64,000 nucleotides of DNA from NCBI RefSeq assembly GCF_003073045.1, contig NC_037592.1:14378384-14442383 (forward strand). Direction: 5' to 3'. Of the stretch, positions 48,001 through 58,000 are shown in pieces. This DNA comes from Pomacea canaliculata (Eukaryota > Mollusca > Gastropoda > Architaenioglossa > Ampullariidae). The notes under the pieces are model-generated. The model ran no database searches and was not told where the DNA came from. It saw only the letters and a list, made by a program, of their open reading frames with translations. Position numbers and translations under genes: made by a program. Every line of letters starts with the position of its first letter. Position 1 is the stretch's first letter.

Positions 48001-50083
48001 TCCTTACACCAATCAACAAAATGGCTAATCCATTTTCTAACCGGTTTTTTGTCTATCGATTAGTTGTCAGTAGTTATGATTATCGTCTATTGACTATAGT
48101 CTGGCTCCTTGTCTTCCTTTGCAGATTTATGATGCTCTCCATCCTTACTGTTTGCTCCCTGATCTCTATTTGCATCTTCTATGTTTATCTTTTTTTTAAC
48201 TTGTCTGCACTGTTGTTTTTCTTTCTGTCTTTATATGTTGTCCATGTCTCCTTGTCTCAAGTGCTGAGAGCATGCTTCTTTGTAAGCATGATCATACACT
48301 ATATAAATTACACATATTATTATTATAACAACAACATGAGAGATTAAGATTTAGATCACTTTTTAATCACTTCAGCCCCCATGGGCCCAGCTCCTAATGC
48401 TGGGGGTGGATAGCCAACCTCTCTGGATGAGGGACAGAGTGGCCTGTTTCTTTCCTCCTCACTGTACTTATTTCTGTCTCGCAGGTCCTTTCACCTTTAT
48501 TCCTTACATTTCTTATCTTTCCACTGCTGGTTTTTCCTATCCTATCCTCTACCTTTGGTCCTTCCCATTTTCAATATTTCCCACAAATCTCTCTTTTATG
48601 ATTTCTGTTTTCACAGTGGCCTTCTTTAGGCCCCTTATGTCTGCCATGCAGGCTGACCTGTGTCGGGGGAGAATGGGATCCTGGAGGCTGAGGTTTTGCG
48701 GCCTATCATACCAACACTCCTCTTTGGCTCAAAGAAAAATTCCCACTCTGTCCAGTATCAGTGCCATTAATGGTAGAAGCATCTACTCTGAAAGCAATAA
48801 ATCAGCAGCGCCCAAGTTTGTCTTTAACTGAAAAGAAAAGAGTTAAATTTTCTCCTGGTTTCCTTATTTTTTTTAAAAATCCTGATTGTACACAGGAATA
48901 ATTTAAGTTTATTATATTAACACATACAATATGAAGTCCACATGGCACTAGAAAAAGAAAATATTGTTTTCAGTGTTTATGCTCATGTATGTGAACTTAA
49001 GCTTTCCAAACATGCTCATACCTAATACTAACATGTTACTGTAATGTTTTTATTGATATTACTTAAATTATAAGTGATTATATTTTGTCCACCATGGCAT
49101 GCTAGCTGTATTTCTTTGTAAATTGTTGTAGTAATAACTTTGTGACCTCATCTAACCTGGTGATCCCAGGTAGTCCCACACAGGTTAGATCTTAATCTGT
49201 CATAAGGAAGCTAATGACTATAAGTAGTCTATATTTGTGATGTTCTGCAAGAAGTCTGGCTATTTTAAAACAGTCCTAAAAACCTATAGCTTTATTTATG
49301 ATACTTTATGTTCTGTAACTATATATATATGTGTGTGTGTGTGTTTGACAGCACAGGTCTTCACTGGGGCCATGGCCACAGGATGCAGACACTGAACCTC
49401 CTATGTGAAGAAAATTTTCTGCAGACCTGGACTGTCATAATGACTACTCCCAATGTTACTGTATTTTATCCCTGAACTTTAAAAAATGTACAGCCTACAC
49501 TCAATTTATGTTTGTAAAAATTAATGTGTTGCAAGTATGAGTGGATTTTGTTGAGAGATAGACATAATAATGACAAAGAATGTGAGGAGAAAGAAAAGGA
49601 AACATCTTAATTTTTTCACACATAGAAAGGTGATTTGCTCAAGTAACTAAACTTTTTCAGCTAATATCTTGTCAAATATTTGCCAATCCACACATTATAT
49701 GAAATCAGCAAACAAGTAGCAAAACTCTGCTTTTCTGCTGTATTTGCATTTTTATGGCACAGCAAACTTTCCCAAGTTGACCCAGCTGTTAGGAATAGAT
49801 AAGGCAGAGAGAGAGAGATATGCCCTGCGTTCACAAAATGCTGGCCCTGAGGTAAATGGTGTCTCTAACACCTCACTTCCCTAATGACCCCCAAGAAGTT
49901 TAGGGGACGACCTTTATTTTAATGTAATTTTTTTCTTCTTTAAACATGACTTAATTTTGTATTTTAATTTTTGTGTAGGATTGCTGTAATTTTGCATGTC
50001 TTCCAATGATGGCTGACAAAGACTATTTTTTATGCTTTTGTTTGCTACATAATAGCTTTGGAAGAGTACAAAGCTTACTTAAG
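36010..50083 (+). CDS. Ankyrin-repeat protein of unknown function, about 19 exons
   Basis: Exons: 36010-36084 (start), 36303-36333 (uncertain), 36506-36600, 37274-37372, 37841-37903, 38960-39052, 41105-41203, 41582-41674, 42014-42133, 42739-42852, 43190-43297, 44210-44278, 44693-44779, 45136-45222, 45343-45429, 46115-46216, 46580-46693, 47133-47267, 49979-50083, perhaps 51648-51764. Ankyrin motifs: GNTLLHHV, GDTALHLAV, GKTLLSHAI, GNTALLRAV, GYTALIRAI, YPLHYACAL. Several other exons fit degenerate repeats (KNLLQLAVELAE, VTLFEAAARGDLEQVQQL). Ankyrin repeats mediate protein-protein contacts. No kinase, death, SOCS-box or transmembrane segment is seen in the roughly 590-630 residues, so the protein cannot be named. 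From 37274 onward all exons are multiples of 3 joined in phase 0. The first exons and the 3' end are the weak points. Confidence 0.82.
36303..36333 (+). CDS. Candidate 31-nt exon linking ankyrin exons 1 and 3
   Basis: From acceptor ttcacaag to donor GTGAGA it is open in the right frame (RGQEKNDFKC plus one base) and, being 3n+1, converts phase 0 to the phase needed at 36506. The evidence is only phase, splice sites and openness. Confidence 0.35.
36506..36600 (+). CDS. Ankyrin exon: first clear repeat
   Basis: It reads GNTLLHHVTSCNPTHIYVLA then NNGVPVNIQNN before donor GTAAAT, a near-complete ankyrin repeat. The acceptor aaacag is good. Frame 3 is the only open one, so the incoming phase is fixed at one base. 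Confidence 0.88.
37274..37372 (+). CDS. Ankyrin exon of exactly 33 codons
   Basis: It reads VGDTALHLAVRANNFDCTEA then LIQCSADLSIRNE. The 99-nt exon equals one ankyrin repeat and is bounded by phase-0 introns. It carries the best match to the TALHLAV consensus in the gene. Confidence 0.92.
37841..41674 (+). CDS. Ankyrin exons 37841, 38960, 41105 and 41582
   Basis: Exons 37841-37903 (MGQLPVDEAEGSLKELLEKF), 38960-39052 (PEPLQAVLTGNASVLLKHLR), 41105-41203 (GGKNLLQLAVELAERKPEIT) and 41582-41674 (ELIHAVLAEDTKKLEEFLQI). Lengths are 63, 93, 99 and 93 nt, all phase 0. They give weaker helix-turn-helix matches to the ankyrin consensus. The 2-kb intron 39053-41104 is very AT-rich with T-runs and no recognised element. 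Confidence 0.85.
42014..43297 (+). CDS. Ankyrin exons 42014, 42739 and 43190
   Basis: Exons 42014-42133 (DKYGKTLLSHAIDSNNYAMV then RLLVSAGSRVNQIRV), 42739-42852 (a linker-like SKETVPLFFKALKMDIDPGI) and 43190-43297 (NGNTALLRAVENGTSNQIIK). Two good repeats flank a non-repeat insert. All junctions are phase 0; the donor of the last is GTTTAA, which is weak. Confidence 0.88.
43642..44097. mobile_element. hAT-type non-autonomous element, 456 bp
   Basis: Ends caggggtgagcaaa and the complement of tttgcccacccctg form 14-bp terminal inverted repeats with one difference. Flanking 8-mers aactaagc (43634-43641) and atccaagc (44098-44105) match at 6 of 8 positions, as an aged 8-bp target duplication would. 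It lies in the ankyrin-gene intron 43298-44209 and has no long frame. Confidence 0.87.
44210..45429 (+). CDS. Ankyrin exons 44210, 44693, 45136 and 45343
   Basis: Exons 44210-44278 (DSLNARELAKSRGRLDVVAL), 44693-44779 (FILQQQKKFFLVNLPVHFYG), 45136-45222 (HSGKSFIDLVAESKDEDDYK) and 45343-45429 (NKAVTLFEAAARGDLEQVQQ). Three are exactly 87 nt, all phase 0. The 44693 exon is hydrophobic and does not fit an ankyrin repeat. The last starts a repeat completed by the exon at 46115. Confidence 0.85.
46115..46216 (+). CDS. Ankyrin exon followed by a GC-AG intron
   Basis: It reads NGYTALIRAIVFNQPDVANF then LCTSRPLLKFIPDN. The only donor that keeps phase 0 into the next exon is GCAAGT at 46217, the usual consensus of GC-AG introns; there is no GT donor in the right phase nearby. 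Confidence 0.88.
46580..47267 (+). CDS. Ankyrin exons 46580 and 47133
   Basis: Exons 46580-46693 (CNRYPLHYACALPLGQDEIF, a clear repeat with LHYACA) and 47133-47267 (KNKFYFDLVLLLKDGHFPVE ending DAYGV). 114 and 135 nt, phase 0 throughout; the donor of the second is GTAGGT. Confidence 0.88.
47595..48330 (+). mobile_element. 3' end of a CR1/L2-like LINE, degenerate
   Basis: A frame at 47611-47720 gives SRLDYCNFLLAGCP followed by IHKLQKVQNSAT, the signature end of the reverse transcriptase domain in CR1/L2-type non-LTR retrotransposons. Frame-shifted remnants of the C-terminal part follow (a HQSFSYK-type block near 47900). The sequence ends with actatataaattac and short att repeats, as such LINE tails do. 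Frameshifts and stops make it inactive; it is 5'-truncated. Confidence 0.85.
49321..49344. repeat. AT/GT microsatellite
   Basis: (AT)5 followed by (GT)7 in the large repeat-filled intron of the ankyrin gene. Confidence 0.9.
49979..50083 (+). CDS. Probable further ankyrin-gene exon
   Basis: From acceptor ttgtgtag, a 35-codon open stretch (DCCNFACLPMMADKDYFLCF then CLLHNSFGRVQSLLK) ends at donor GTGTGA, phase 0 on both sides like its upstream partners. The LLHNSFGRVQSLL helix pair fits a repeat remnant. If the donor is not used, translation stops two codons later (TGA 50087-50089), making this the last exon. Confidence 0.5.
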
Positions 50084-50509
50084 GTGTGATATTTTCTGAT
50101 TATCAGAAACTTTAATGGTTGTTTGAGCTTTCAAATCACTTCTGTGATTCTGGAATGCAAAGACATTTATTTTTGATACTACAGTTTAACAGTTTGCAAA
50201 ACCTAAGTGCAGTGTACCTCATTATTATGTTTGTGCTTTAGCCTTAACATTTTAAACATCAGTTAGGATTTCTTCCTGTACTGTCTCGTACTCGGAGCCC
50301 TAGCACTGGCTGTGGATTGCAGTGGTCAACCCTTCTTTTTTTCCCCTATAAAAGAAAAAAAAAAATTAAAAAACACTTTTGTGACAAACTTAATGTGCTA
50401 TTAATTCTGTTAATATGCCATCAACTTTGAGGTTGACGTTTGATGGGTTAAATTTTATTTGATCCTATATATCATATACATATGATGCAACATAAGTGTT
50501 AGTATTTAT

Positions 50510-50960
50510 TATTATATTATTGAATTTGTAGAGTATGTTTTGCCATGTGGAGGGAAGCTCAGTCTTAACATGCTATGCACGACTACAAATGAACCAACAG
50601 TCAACCTAACACAAGCATCAGTAAATGCATGACTCAGCAACAGACAAAAACAAAACATGAATAAAGATAAACTGAGAAGTAAGAATAGTTTGCTAATCAT
50701 AAAAAAATATTTCTGAGGTAGGTCTTGATGCCATACTTGAAAGCTTTTAACCTAGACACAGTTTAAAGAGGTGGCAGAAATTCCAAACTGTGGGTCCAAA
50801 GAAGAGTGTCTGCTGAATTTCTTGTCTGATGCATGATGCAGCAAGAAGGGCAACATAAGAATGAAGAGATTAACTTGTGTTGGGGTATCTGTAGCTCAGG
50901 CATACTGGGGCGAGGCCGTGAAGAGAACGGTGATACTGTAATCAATGTGAGGCACCATGC
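50510..50960 (+). repeat. Dispersed repeat, copy B
   Basis: Longer partner of the repeat at 21840-22200, same orientation: ttgccatgtggaggga, acagtcaacc, gcatgac, aacatgaataaagataaact, taggtcttgatgcca with acttgaaa, ctagacacag, aaattccaaact, gtctgatgcatgatgc. It continues past the point where copy A is cut (tatctgtagctcaggcatac, gaggccgtgaagagaac). Class unknown. Confidence 0.72.
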
Positions 50961-51420
50961 AAAGTAGCAGACAAACTACTGAGGACTAGGTGTGGTCAGT
51001 CAGGCTGTACCAGAACCAGTTCAAAACTGTCAGAGAAACCAAAAGTAAAAAAAAAATGCTGGAGAAGACCATATAACTTCTTTTAGGTCACCTCCATCAC
51101 TTTGTCCTGTTTTAATCATCTTCCACTTTTTTATCTGTAAAACTGTACCACTCTCCGAAATACTCTGTATAAGACAACATGAAAATAAGACATTCTTTCA
51201 AGCATGACATCGACTTCTAAAGCGCTAGAATCTGCGTAAAAATTGTACAATTCATACCATTGATATTTCAGAGCACATTTGCTGTTAAAATATCTTAGTT
51301 TGACATTTAAAGTTTATACATGAATACCTACTTCAAATCAACAGATGAACAGGGCAGCTTGACGAAAAAAATATTTACAATATGAATCATATAAACCTAA
51401 AGTATCATTAGATCGTACTA

Positions 51421-51580
51421 AACAAGGGGGTTGGTGCTTTACGCTACGCCAGCAACTATATTGTATATATATATATATCACGGAAAGGCAGCCACCCCTG
51501 CAAACAAATGCCTCATGCTGAAGAAGAACAGCGTTCATTAGACAAAGAGATGAACCCAGTACAGCCAACCCTTACTGTAC
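51421..51580 (-). mobile_element. SINE, diverged copy
   Basis: In reverse sense it matches the SINE at 2739-2930: gccagcaact, atatcacgg, aaggcagccacccctg, aagaagaacag, gaacccagtacagccaac. A (TA)n run has expanded within the tail (51464-51478). It lies upstream of the kinesin gene. Confidence 0.78.
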
Positions 51581-51647
51581 TAAAGAAAACAAAGAAATTG
51601 CAGCAAAAAAAATTTTTTTATTCGTTTTCTTCTGCTGATTACTACAG

Positions 51648-51764
51648 GATGACGACGATTGTCTAAAATTTCGCGCGTACATTACTGTGAATAGCTTCCC
51701 TTACAAAGGGCCAGATGGCGCCCTGGGCTTCGTGAGTTTCCGTAGAAATCCGAGTGACTGGTGA
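51648..51764 (+). CDS. Candidate terminal exon of the ankyrin gene (uncertain)
   Basis: After a strong acceptor (long T/C tract, then actacag) the frame that continues phase 0 stays open for 38 codons (DDDDCLKFRAYITVNSFPYK, then GPDGALGFVSFRRNPSDW) to TGA 51762-51764. Against it: the stretch is CpG-rich and only 260 bases from the kinesin start, so it may be promoter or 5' UTR of that gene. Confidence 0.35.
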   Translation, partial: DDDDCLKFRAYITVNSFPYKGPDGALGFVSFRRNPSDW

Positions 51765-51988
51765 ATAACAAATTACCCTTCGGAAAGCTAGCGGTGCACT
51801 CAAAACATAATCGTAATCAACGATTTACCAGAAGATGCTATATCGCAACGGATGGAAGAGGACAAAAATCTGATTCTTTGCAAGACAGCAGTAATGGGGC
51901 AGTCACAAATAAGCATGCTAAAGTCAAGTATTGGCGTCGAGCTAGGAAGTTGCTGACAGCGACAGTCAGATTGGATCAGCAGTAGCCC

Positions 51989-52026
51989 ATGATTGACCAG
52001 AACGGATGTCGGTGAAACAAATATGA
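51989..52026 (+). promoter_or_regulatory. Two short upstream open frames before the kinesin start
   Basis: ATG 51989 opens 8 codons ending TGA 52013-52015; ATG 52006 opens 6 codons ending TGA 52024-52026, whose stop overlaps the main ATG (52023-52025). If transcription starts upstream of them they could lower initiation at the main start. The transcript start is unknown. Confidence 0.4.
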
Positions 52027-52078
52027 CAGAGAAAGCTGAAAATAAAGAAGATGACTCCAGTGTCAGAGTGGCCCTCAG
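52023..52078 (+). CDS. KIF21: Kinesin first coding exon
   Basis: [19 protein letters not shown], with the last Arg codon split at donor GTAACT. SSVRVA is the start of the motor core (beta 1). The short variable head before it matches the 7-15 residues usual in KIF21. Confidence 0.92.
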
Positions 52079-55000
52079 GTAACTTTTCCTCATTTGCATG
52101 TAAGCATCAAACGGCAATTTCGCCTTGTCGCGCAGTCTCGCTGTAAACGGCCAAGATGTGTTCAGATGTGCAGTAAGAAGTGTGTGTATGGGTGTCGGGG
52201 AGGGGGGAATGATACTCAAAGTAATCAGTGTGCGTGCGGCTGCACAGTTACACTACGTGCGCAGTGAACCATAACAACCACTTCATTTGTTGTCGTGGTT
52301 CATTTCTTAGCTGATTCACGTGCATTTTTTTCTCTTCGGCTTTATTTCTGCTCACTTTGCCGTAAGGAGTATTTTGACGGTGATAACTCATTCCCCTCAC
52401 TATCTATTGCATCTCTTCATTAAATGGAAGCAGACGCTGTGTATTCAGCTGCTGTAAATATCTCAGTTTTAGAGATTTGGAATGTGATCAACCGTTCGGT
52501 TTAGATGTTAATTTGAGAATTTATGATTTTTGGGGCAATTTTTTTTTTTTTTAGTGCTTTTAGCTGATATTCTTAATATATGACATACATCTGTCAAGAC
52601 TTGAGTAAATTTTAGCATATTATTATGTGGTACCGTATAGACTTTAGTCCCAACTGAATCTCATCTCATGGCATCTGTTTGTGCTGTAAGTATATATATA
52701 GAATTTGATATAGGAAGTTTTATTTAGTCTGACGAAGCAGTGCAAAATGCTGGATAAGAAAGGCTGTAAGAAAGTATTCTGGAAAAAAGTTAATAATAAT
52801 AATTAAGAGTGAATACTACAAGTATTTAGTATTTCGATCATTCATGCTGGATGCTTTTAGGAGAGTCTTATGTCAAATTCAGTTTTATTTTAAAAATTAT
52901 CTTTTTTGTTATTAATAAATAAGCTTGGATGTAGCACTGGGAAGCTTATACTACTGCTTAGAAAAGTAGAGATTAAAGCCGTGTCATGAGTTTGAATTCA
53001 GAAATTTTATGGCTAGCATAATTGGAGTACTTGAACACAGTATCTGTTTTGTCCAAGCTTTATATAATATAAATCTGTTTCTTTTTGTCATTAAACAAAT
53101 CCATAACCCAATCTTCATTTTCCTTTTTCATTGCTGATGTAAATATGCATGCTGGAAACATTACATTGTTTCTCATTTAGCTATCCCCAGTGTCAGATAA
53201 TGATCCCAGGCAATCTTGCATTTTGTTGTTGGTAAAACAAGATCCATTGAACCCTCATTTTTGGTACCAGCACTATCAATACATATTTGTGATGTCATCT
53301 TAAAAATGTCACAAATTTCACAATTATTTTAGTTCTAATGGCATTATGGTATATAGCATACTTGTCTGCTATTCTTCATTGTCTTTAGGCACTGAGAAAG
53401 GGAGATTCCTAACTTTATATTATAGTAGTTTTATTATTCAAACTAATAATGGGCAAACTAAAAACTACAATGTGTTATAGAAAGTGTTTAAAAAATATAA
53501 GGAAAATATTGAAGACAGCAATCAAGTTGTACAAACTTAAAGGAGGAAGCAGAGGGAAAGGCAGTAAAGAAGTTTGTGGGAGAGAAGGAAAAAAAAGGTT
53601 CACTAAGTATCTGATTTGTCAGCAGGGTTTGAATGTAATCACCAAGAATAGGACTTTTTAAGATTTTTAGTCCCAGGCTGTTTGGCATTTAGCCAGTGTG
53701 TTGAGCATGTTAAACATCTCGCAGATCACAACTTGTCCTCTACTGTTACAAAGCTGTTTTATATTTAACTGTGCAACAGCACAAGAACACTGGTTTGTTT
53801 TTAAAAAAATTCATTTTAGCCCTGTGCTTTGGTCCCACATTTAAGATTCCCGTAGAAGTATTTTCAAGTCATGTAATGTTCCAGCTGTCACTCTTTGCTT
53901 GGTCGCTTATTATTTGATAACCATCTCTAACTCAAACTAGCTACTAGATTTTTGTAATCCCCCAACCTCGTGTAACTAGCCTGTTATGAAGCTCAGTTTC
54001 TACACAGACCTAGCAAACCTAGCCTTATTCTTCAGTAACTTTGTACAAGTATTTGTTATGTTTGATGATTTAGGTACAATGTGAAGAAAACTGTGACCAC
54101 GAACTTGTATTACATGCTGTGACTGACAGCACCACAGGCATAATTAAATTAGTGTGTGATCTGCTTTGTCAACACACATTTAATGATACAAAATGCTATT
54201 GTCATTGTCATGTGGGAGAACAGGCAATATCAGATAGTTTAGCCATCATTTCTGGCTGCTGATGGTAACAATGCTGTGGCAAGACAGATGTACATCAATT
54301 TAACAAATGCACAACACACTGCTGGTGCTTCAGTTACGTCAACATTACTGGGAATGGAAATAAGAAGAATGAATCCTGTTATGTTACTGGTGGGGTATCG
54401 AACATACTATAAGCAAATTACAGAATGGTATTCACAAATGTTTGTGGTTTTAGCATGATTTATGTTTGTAATGCTACTTTGTTGTCTTGTCCATAATCTG
54501 ATATAAGAATAAAGAAATACTACTGCCATGCTACATGCTCTGGGAAAGATAATGTTTCGCACCGACTTCAGATAAGAATGGCCATCTTTGCACTGGTGAT
54601 TTTGCAAACTGTTTCAGAATTCGACCCCAGAATGGACGAGAAAAAGTGGAAATGTGTCAGGTGTGCACATCAGTTGTGCCAGATGAACCACAGGTGCTTC
54701 TTGGGAAAGACAAGCCTTTTACCTTTGACCATGTTTGTGACATGCATGCCACTCAAGAGAGCATTTACAATACCTGTGTCCGGAGTCTCATTGAAGGGTA
54801 AGATTTTCTCCTTGCTGGGTAACATTTCACTCTGGGATCCTTAAATTCTGAAGCAATAATCAATGTAAAGAACTTTGCAAGAATAACAAAACGTTAGAAG
54901 ATTATTTTCTTCGTTTAGATTCTTAAAATTTCAAGTGCCAGCTACTCTTTACATGGCAAACCCAAATGTTTCTTTGTCATCCAAGGATGAACTGCCTGAA

Positions 55001-58000
55001 CAAACAGATCTCAGCCTTTCTTGGGATGAGAACATTAATTCCAGTCAAAACTCCACAGTTCCTTTACTTCAGTGGTAGCTCAAAAGGTTGAGACTAAGTG
55101 GATTCAAGTTCAGCCAGTTCAGTGACACAGTTACTGAAAACATTCCAAGTTTCTCAGTCCCAGTTTGGTTTGACAATACTTATTAAAAAACACGAAAAGT
55201 TAGGGCTTTAGCATGCTTTAATTATTGGCTGTGGCCAACCATTTTTTAAAATTCACCTTGCAGTTATAGTCTGAAGTGTCTGAAGATGTCTGTCTTGTTT
55301 CGCCCAGTTATTTGAGCTCACAGCATGAGCTTGTTGTTTCTTTGAAGTTCTTCCTCACCGACAAACCTTTCAACCAGTAGTCTTATGCATCATTCCCTAA
55401 TATTTATTTGTTGCTTTTTTTATTACAGCATTTCAAAATAATTACAGGTATTAGTATTTGAAATAAGTACATGGAATTGAGTGGGGAGGGAGGGTAAGGA
55501 ATTGGTGGCTTACACTGAACCAGCAACTAAGGCTATATCGTGGCAAAGCAGCCAGCCCTGTAAATATATGCCACAAGTAGAGAAAGAACAGCAAGCCTGA
55601 GACAAGATCTGAAACCAGGAGTGTATTTGTGACTGGTGTTGTGTCACTAGACTGCCATACATTGAATGAGAGATTGTTGCAGAGAATGAGAGATTTTCAG
55701 AATGTGAAGCAAGATTTGAGAGTTGTTAAAGGTCAGTAAAAGTCGGGTGGAGGTGGGGGGAATCATAGTGCTTTCGCCCTGCTGTGGAAAGAAAATAGAT
55801 TTGTGTGTGCTTACATGTGTGTATATGTATTACAGGTGCTTTGAGGGTTACAATGCTACTGTTTTTGCCTATGGGCAGGTAAGTTACCAAAGTAAATGTG
55901 TCCTTGAATAAAAACTCAGAGTATGGGGCATTAATTATAACATATCAAGGCAGATTACAAAAAAAATTGTTTTAAGTCATCTCTTTTACTTGCAAGTGGT
56001 AAGAGTAAGCCAGTTTATCTCAATAAACTAAAAATAGTATGTCAGATTGGTTCATTTTGATGTGAAACAAAAACAGTATATTTAATCTACAAAGGAATTT
56101 TATTTCCATTATTTTCTGTACCAGATCAAATAAGCAAAAATTTTTATGTTTATGGTATTTTATGGGAAAGTGGTTTGACAAAAAGTAGAAGGTTAGATTG
56201 TTTATTGTTAAATTGCAGGAAATAATGACCGGCAGTAACTGCTCCAGCTTAATAGTCCTTTTTTTCTTTCATTTTTGTAGTTTTGTGAAGTCATGTGTCT
56301 ATGATCTGTTTATAGGTGCATATATTGCAAAGAAAAAGATAATAGAATGGCAGGAGCTGGCAGTGAATTAATGTATGCAAAAATATTTGGTTTTAGCTAT
56401 TTCTTAAACACAGTGAAATTTATTAATTGATCACAAATGTTGTCTGAGTGTACATGTTAGTATCATATAGCAAACACAGTTTTAGAGAGCTTTTTTTTTT
56501 TTTTTGTTGTGCAGACTGGATCAGGAAAAACATACACAATGGGCACAGGTTTTGATGTGAATATTGATGCAGAAGAAGTTGGTATTATCCCTCGAGCAGT
56601 AGAACATCTCTTTATAGGAATTGAGGAACGCAGACGGCAAGCCTTTGAAAATGGGCTTCCACCTCCAGACTTCAAAGTGAATGCACAGTTCATGGAGGTA
56701 ATGATGAACTACTACTTTCCCTCTTTATCCGTTTATGTGTGCTTATATACTGATATGTACGCAGTGTATAAAGTAACATGTTTGATGGTGGTAAACTCTT
56801 GTGACAATCCTCTCTCTGAATATTTTCATTGTGTGTAACATCATCTTTACTGTCACCTTCTCACAATGAATACTGTGTAGATTGAATTTCAGACCAGGTG
56901 TCTTCAAGATAAGTGAATTATTATTTGGCTCATTATCTGAAATTGCCTATTTCCCATTGTACTGACATCAGGGAGGTCACACAATTTATGATGACCCCTG
57001 ATGTGTTGAAGGAGGCAGCAGAAAACTGTTAGAGGTCTGCTTGGAATGCTGCTAGCCCAAGTTTTATGAGAATGAGTTATGCCATATGGTGTTAACACTC
57101 TAGTCTAGTTATACAGATTTTCTTAGATTTGTAGCAAGGCCAGCTTTTGCACATAGTAGTTTAAGCTGAAAAAAATTATAATTTGCCAGTGTGTGACTAC
57201 AGAAAATGAATATAAGTGTAATGTAAAAACTTACCCATGGAATATTTAGCATGTTAGATGTGTAATTTACTGGGATATGTTTATGACCCTGTAACATGCA
57301 ACCTCTGGTAACTTGAAACCTCAGATTAGCCATGCATGTATTCCTATCAGTAAAGATTGCTTTTTGTTAAAGCTGCGGAGGCTTAAGGATTTGTTGACTG
57401 GGGGGATTGCTATTTTTGAGAAGCAGGATCATCATACAAAGTAAAGGTGGAGATAAGAATGTGAGAGTTTTCTAGATGTCAGGCTGTAATGGCAATAGCG
57501 ATTCATCATGTATTTTTATAAGCATTTGTTGGAATGCTGCAAACCTTGTTGGAGATAGATTTTGTGTTTGCATGGTTGCACATGTATGTATGTTCTTAGT
57601 GTAGCATCTATATCCATTTATATCAAGCCATGTATTTGTGAAGTTCTTTTATACATGGCATATATCCATTGCAGACTAGTCATGTATACTGTTCACAGTT
57701 AATGATATATATACAGGTATATCATTTTTCTGGTTTTGTTTCAGCTTTACAATGAGGAAATTATAGATCTGCTGGATGCAACACGTGATCCTGATGCAAG
57801 GGTTAGAAAAAATATTGACCTATATTATTTCCTTTTTTAATACATTATTAGCATGAAATTCTTCATGGTTTGCACATATGGACAAAATCCTCAAAGTAAA
57901 GTCAGGTGCACAATCCTGGCACTGTCGAAGTAAACACAACAGACCAGAAAAATGGAGCAAGATGCAGGATGACAGGAAATCCATCTTATTACCAGACAAC

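Larger units (their letters stand above)
47268..49978 (+). other. Intron of the ankyrin gene filled with repeats
   Basis: A 2.7-kb intron holding a LINE 3' end (47595-48330) and, directly after it, a C/T-rich block (48360-48830) that looks like another old insertion. A TA/GT microsatellite lies at 49321-49344. The open frame at 48397-48831 shows no known domain. Confidence 0.6.
50084..51647 (+). other. Repeat-rich intron or intergenic stretch
   Basis: Contains dispersed repeat copy B and a SINE relative. Whether this is an intron or the space between the ankyrin gene and the kinesin gene depends on the candidate exon at 51648. Confidence 0.45.

Noticed and set aside
48397..48831. 144-codon open frame in an ankyrin intron
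   Set aside because: Phe/Ser/Leu-rich translation of C/T-rich repeat DNA with no similarity that I can recognise.
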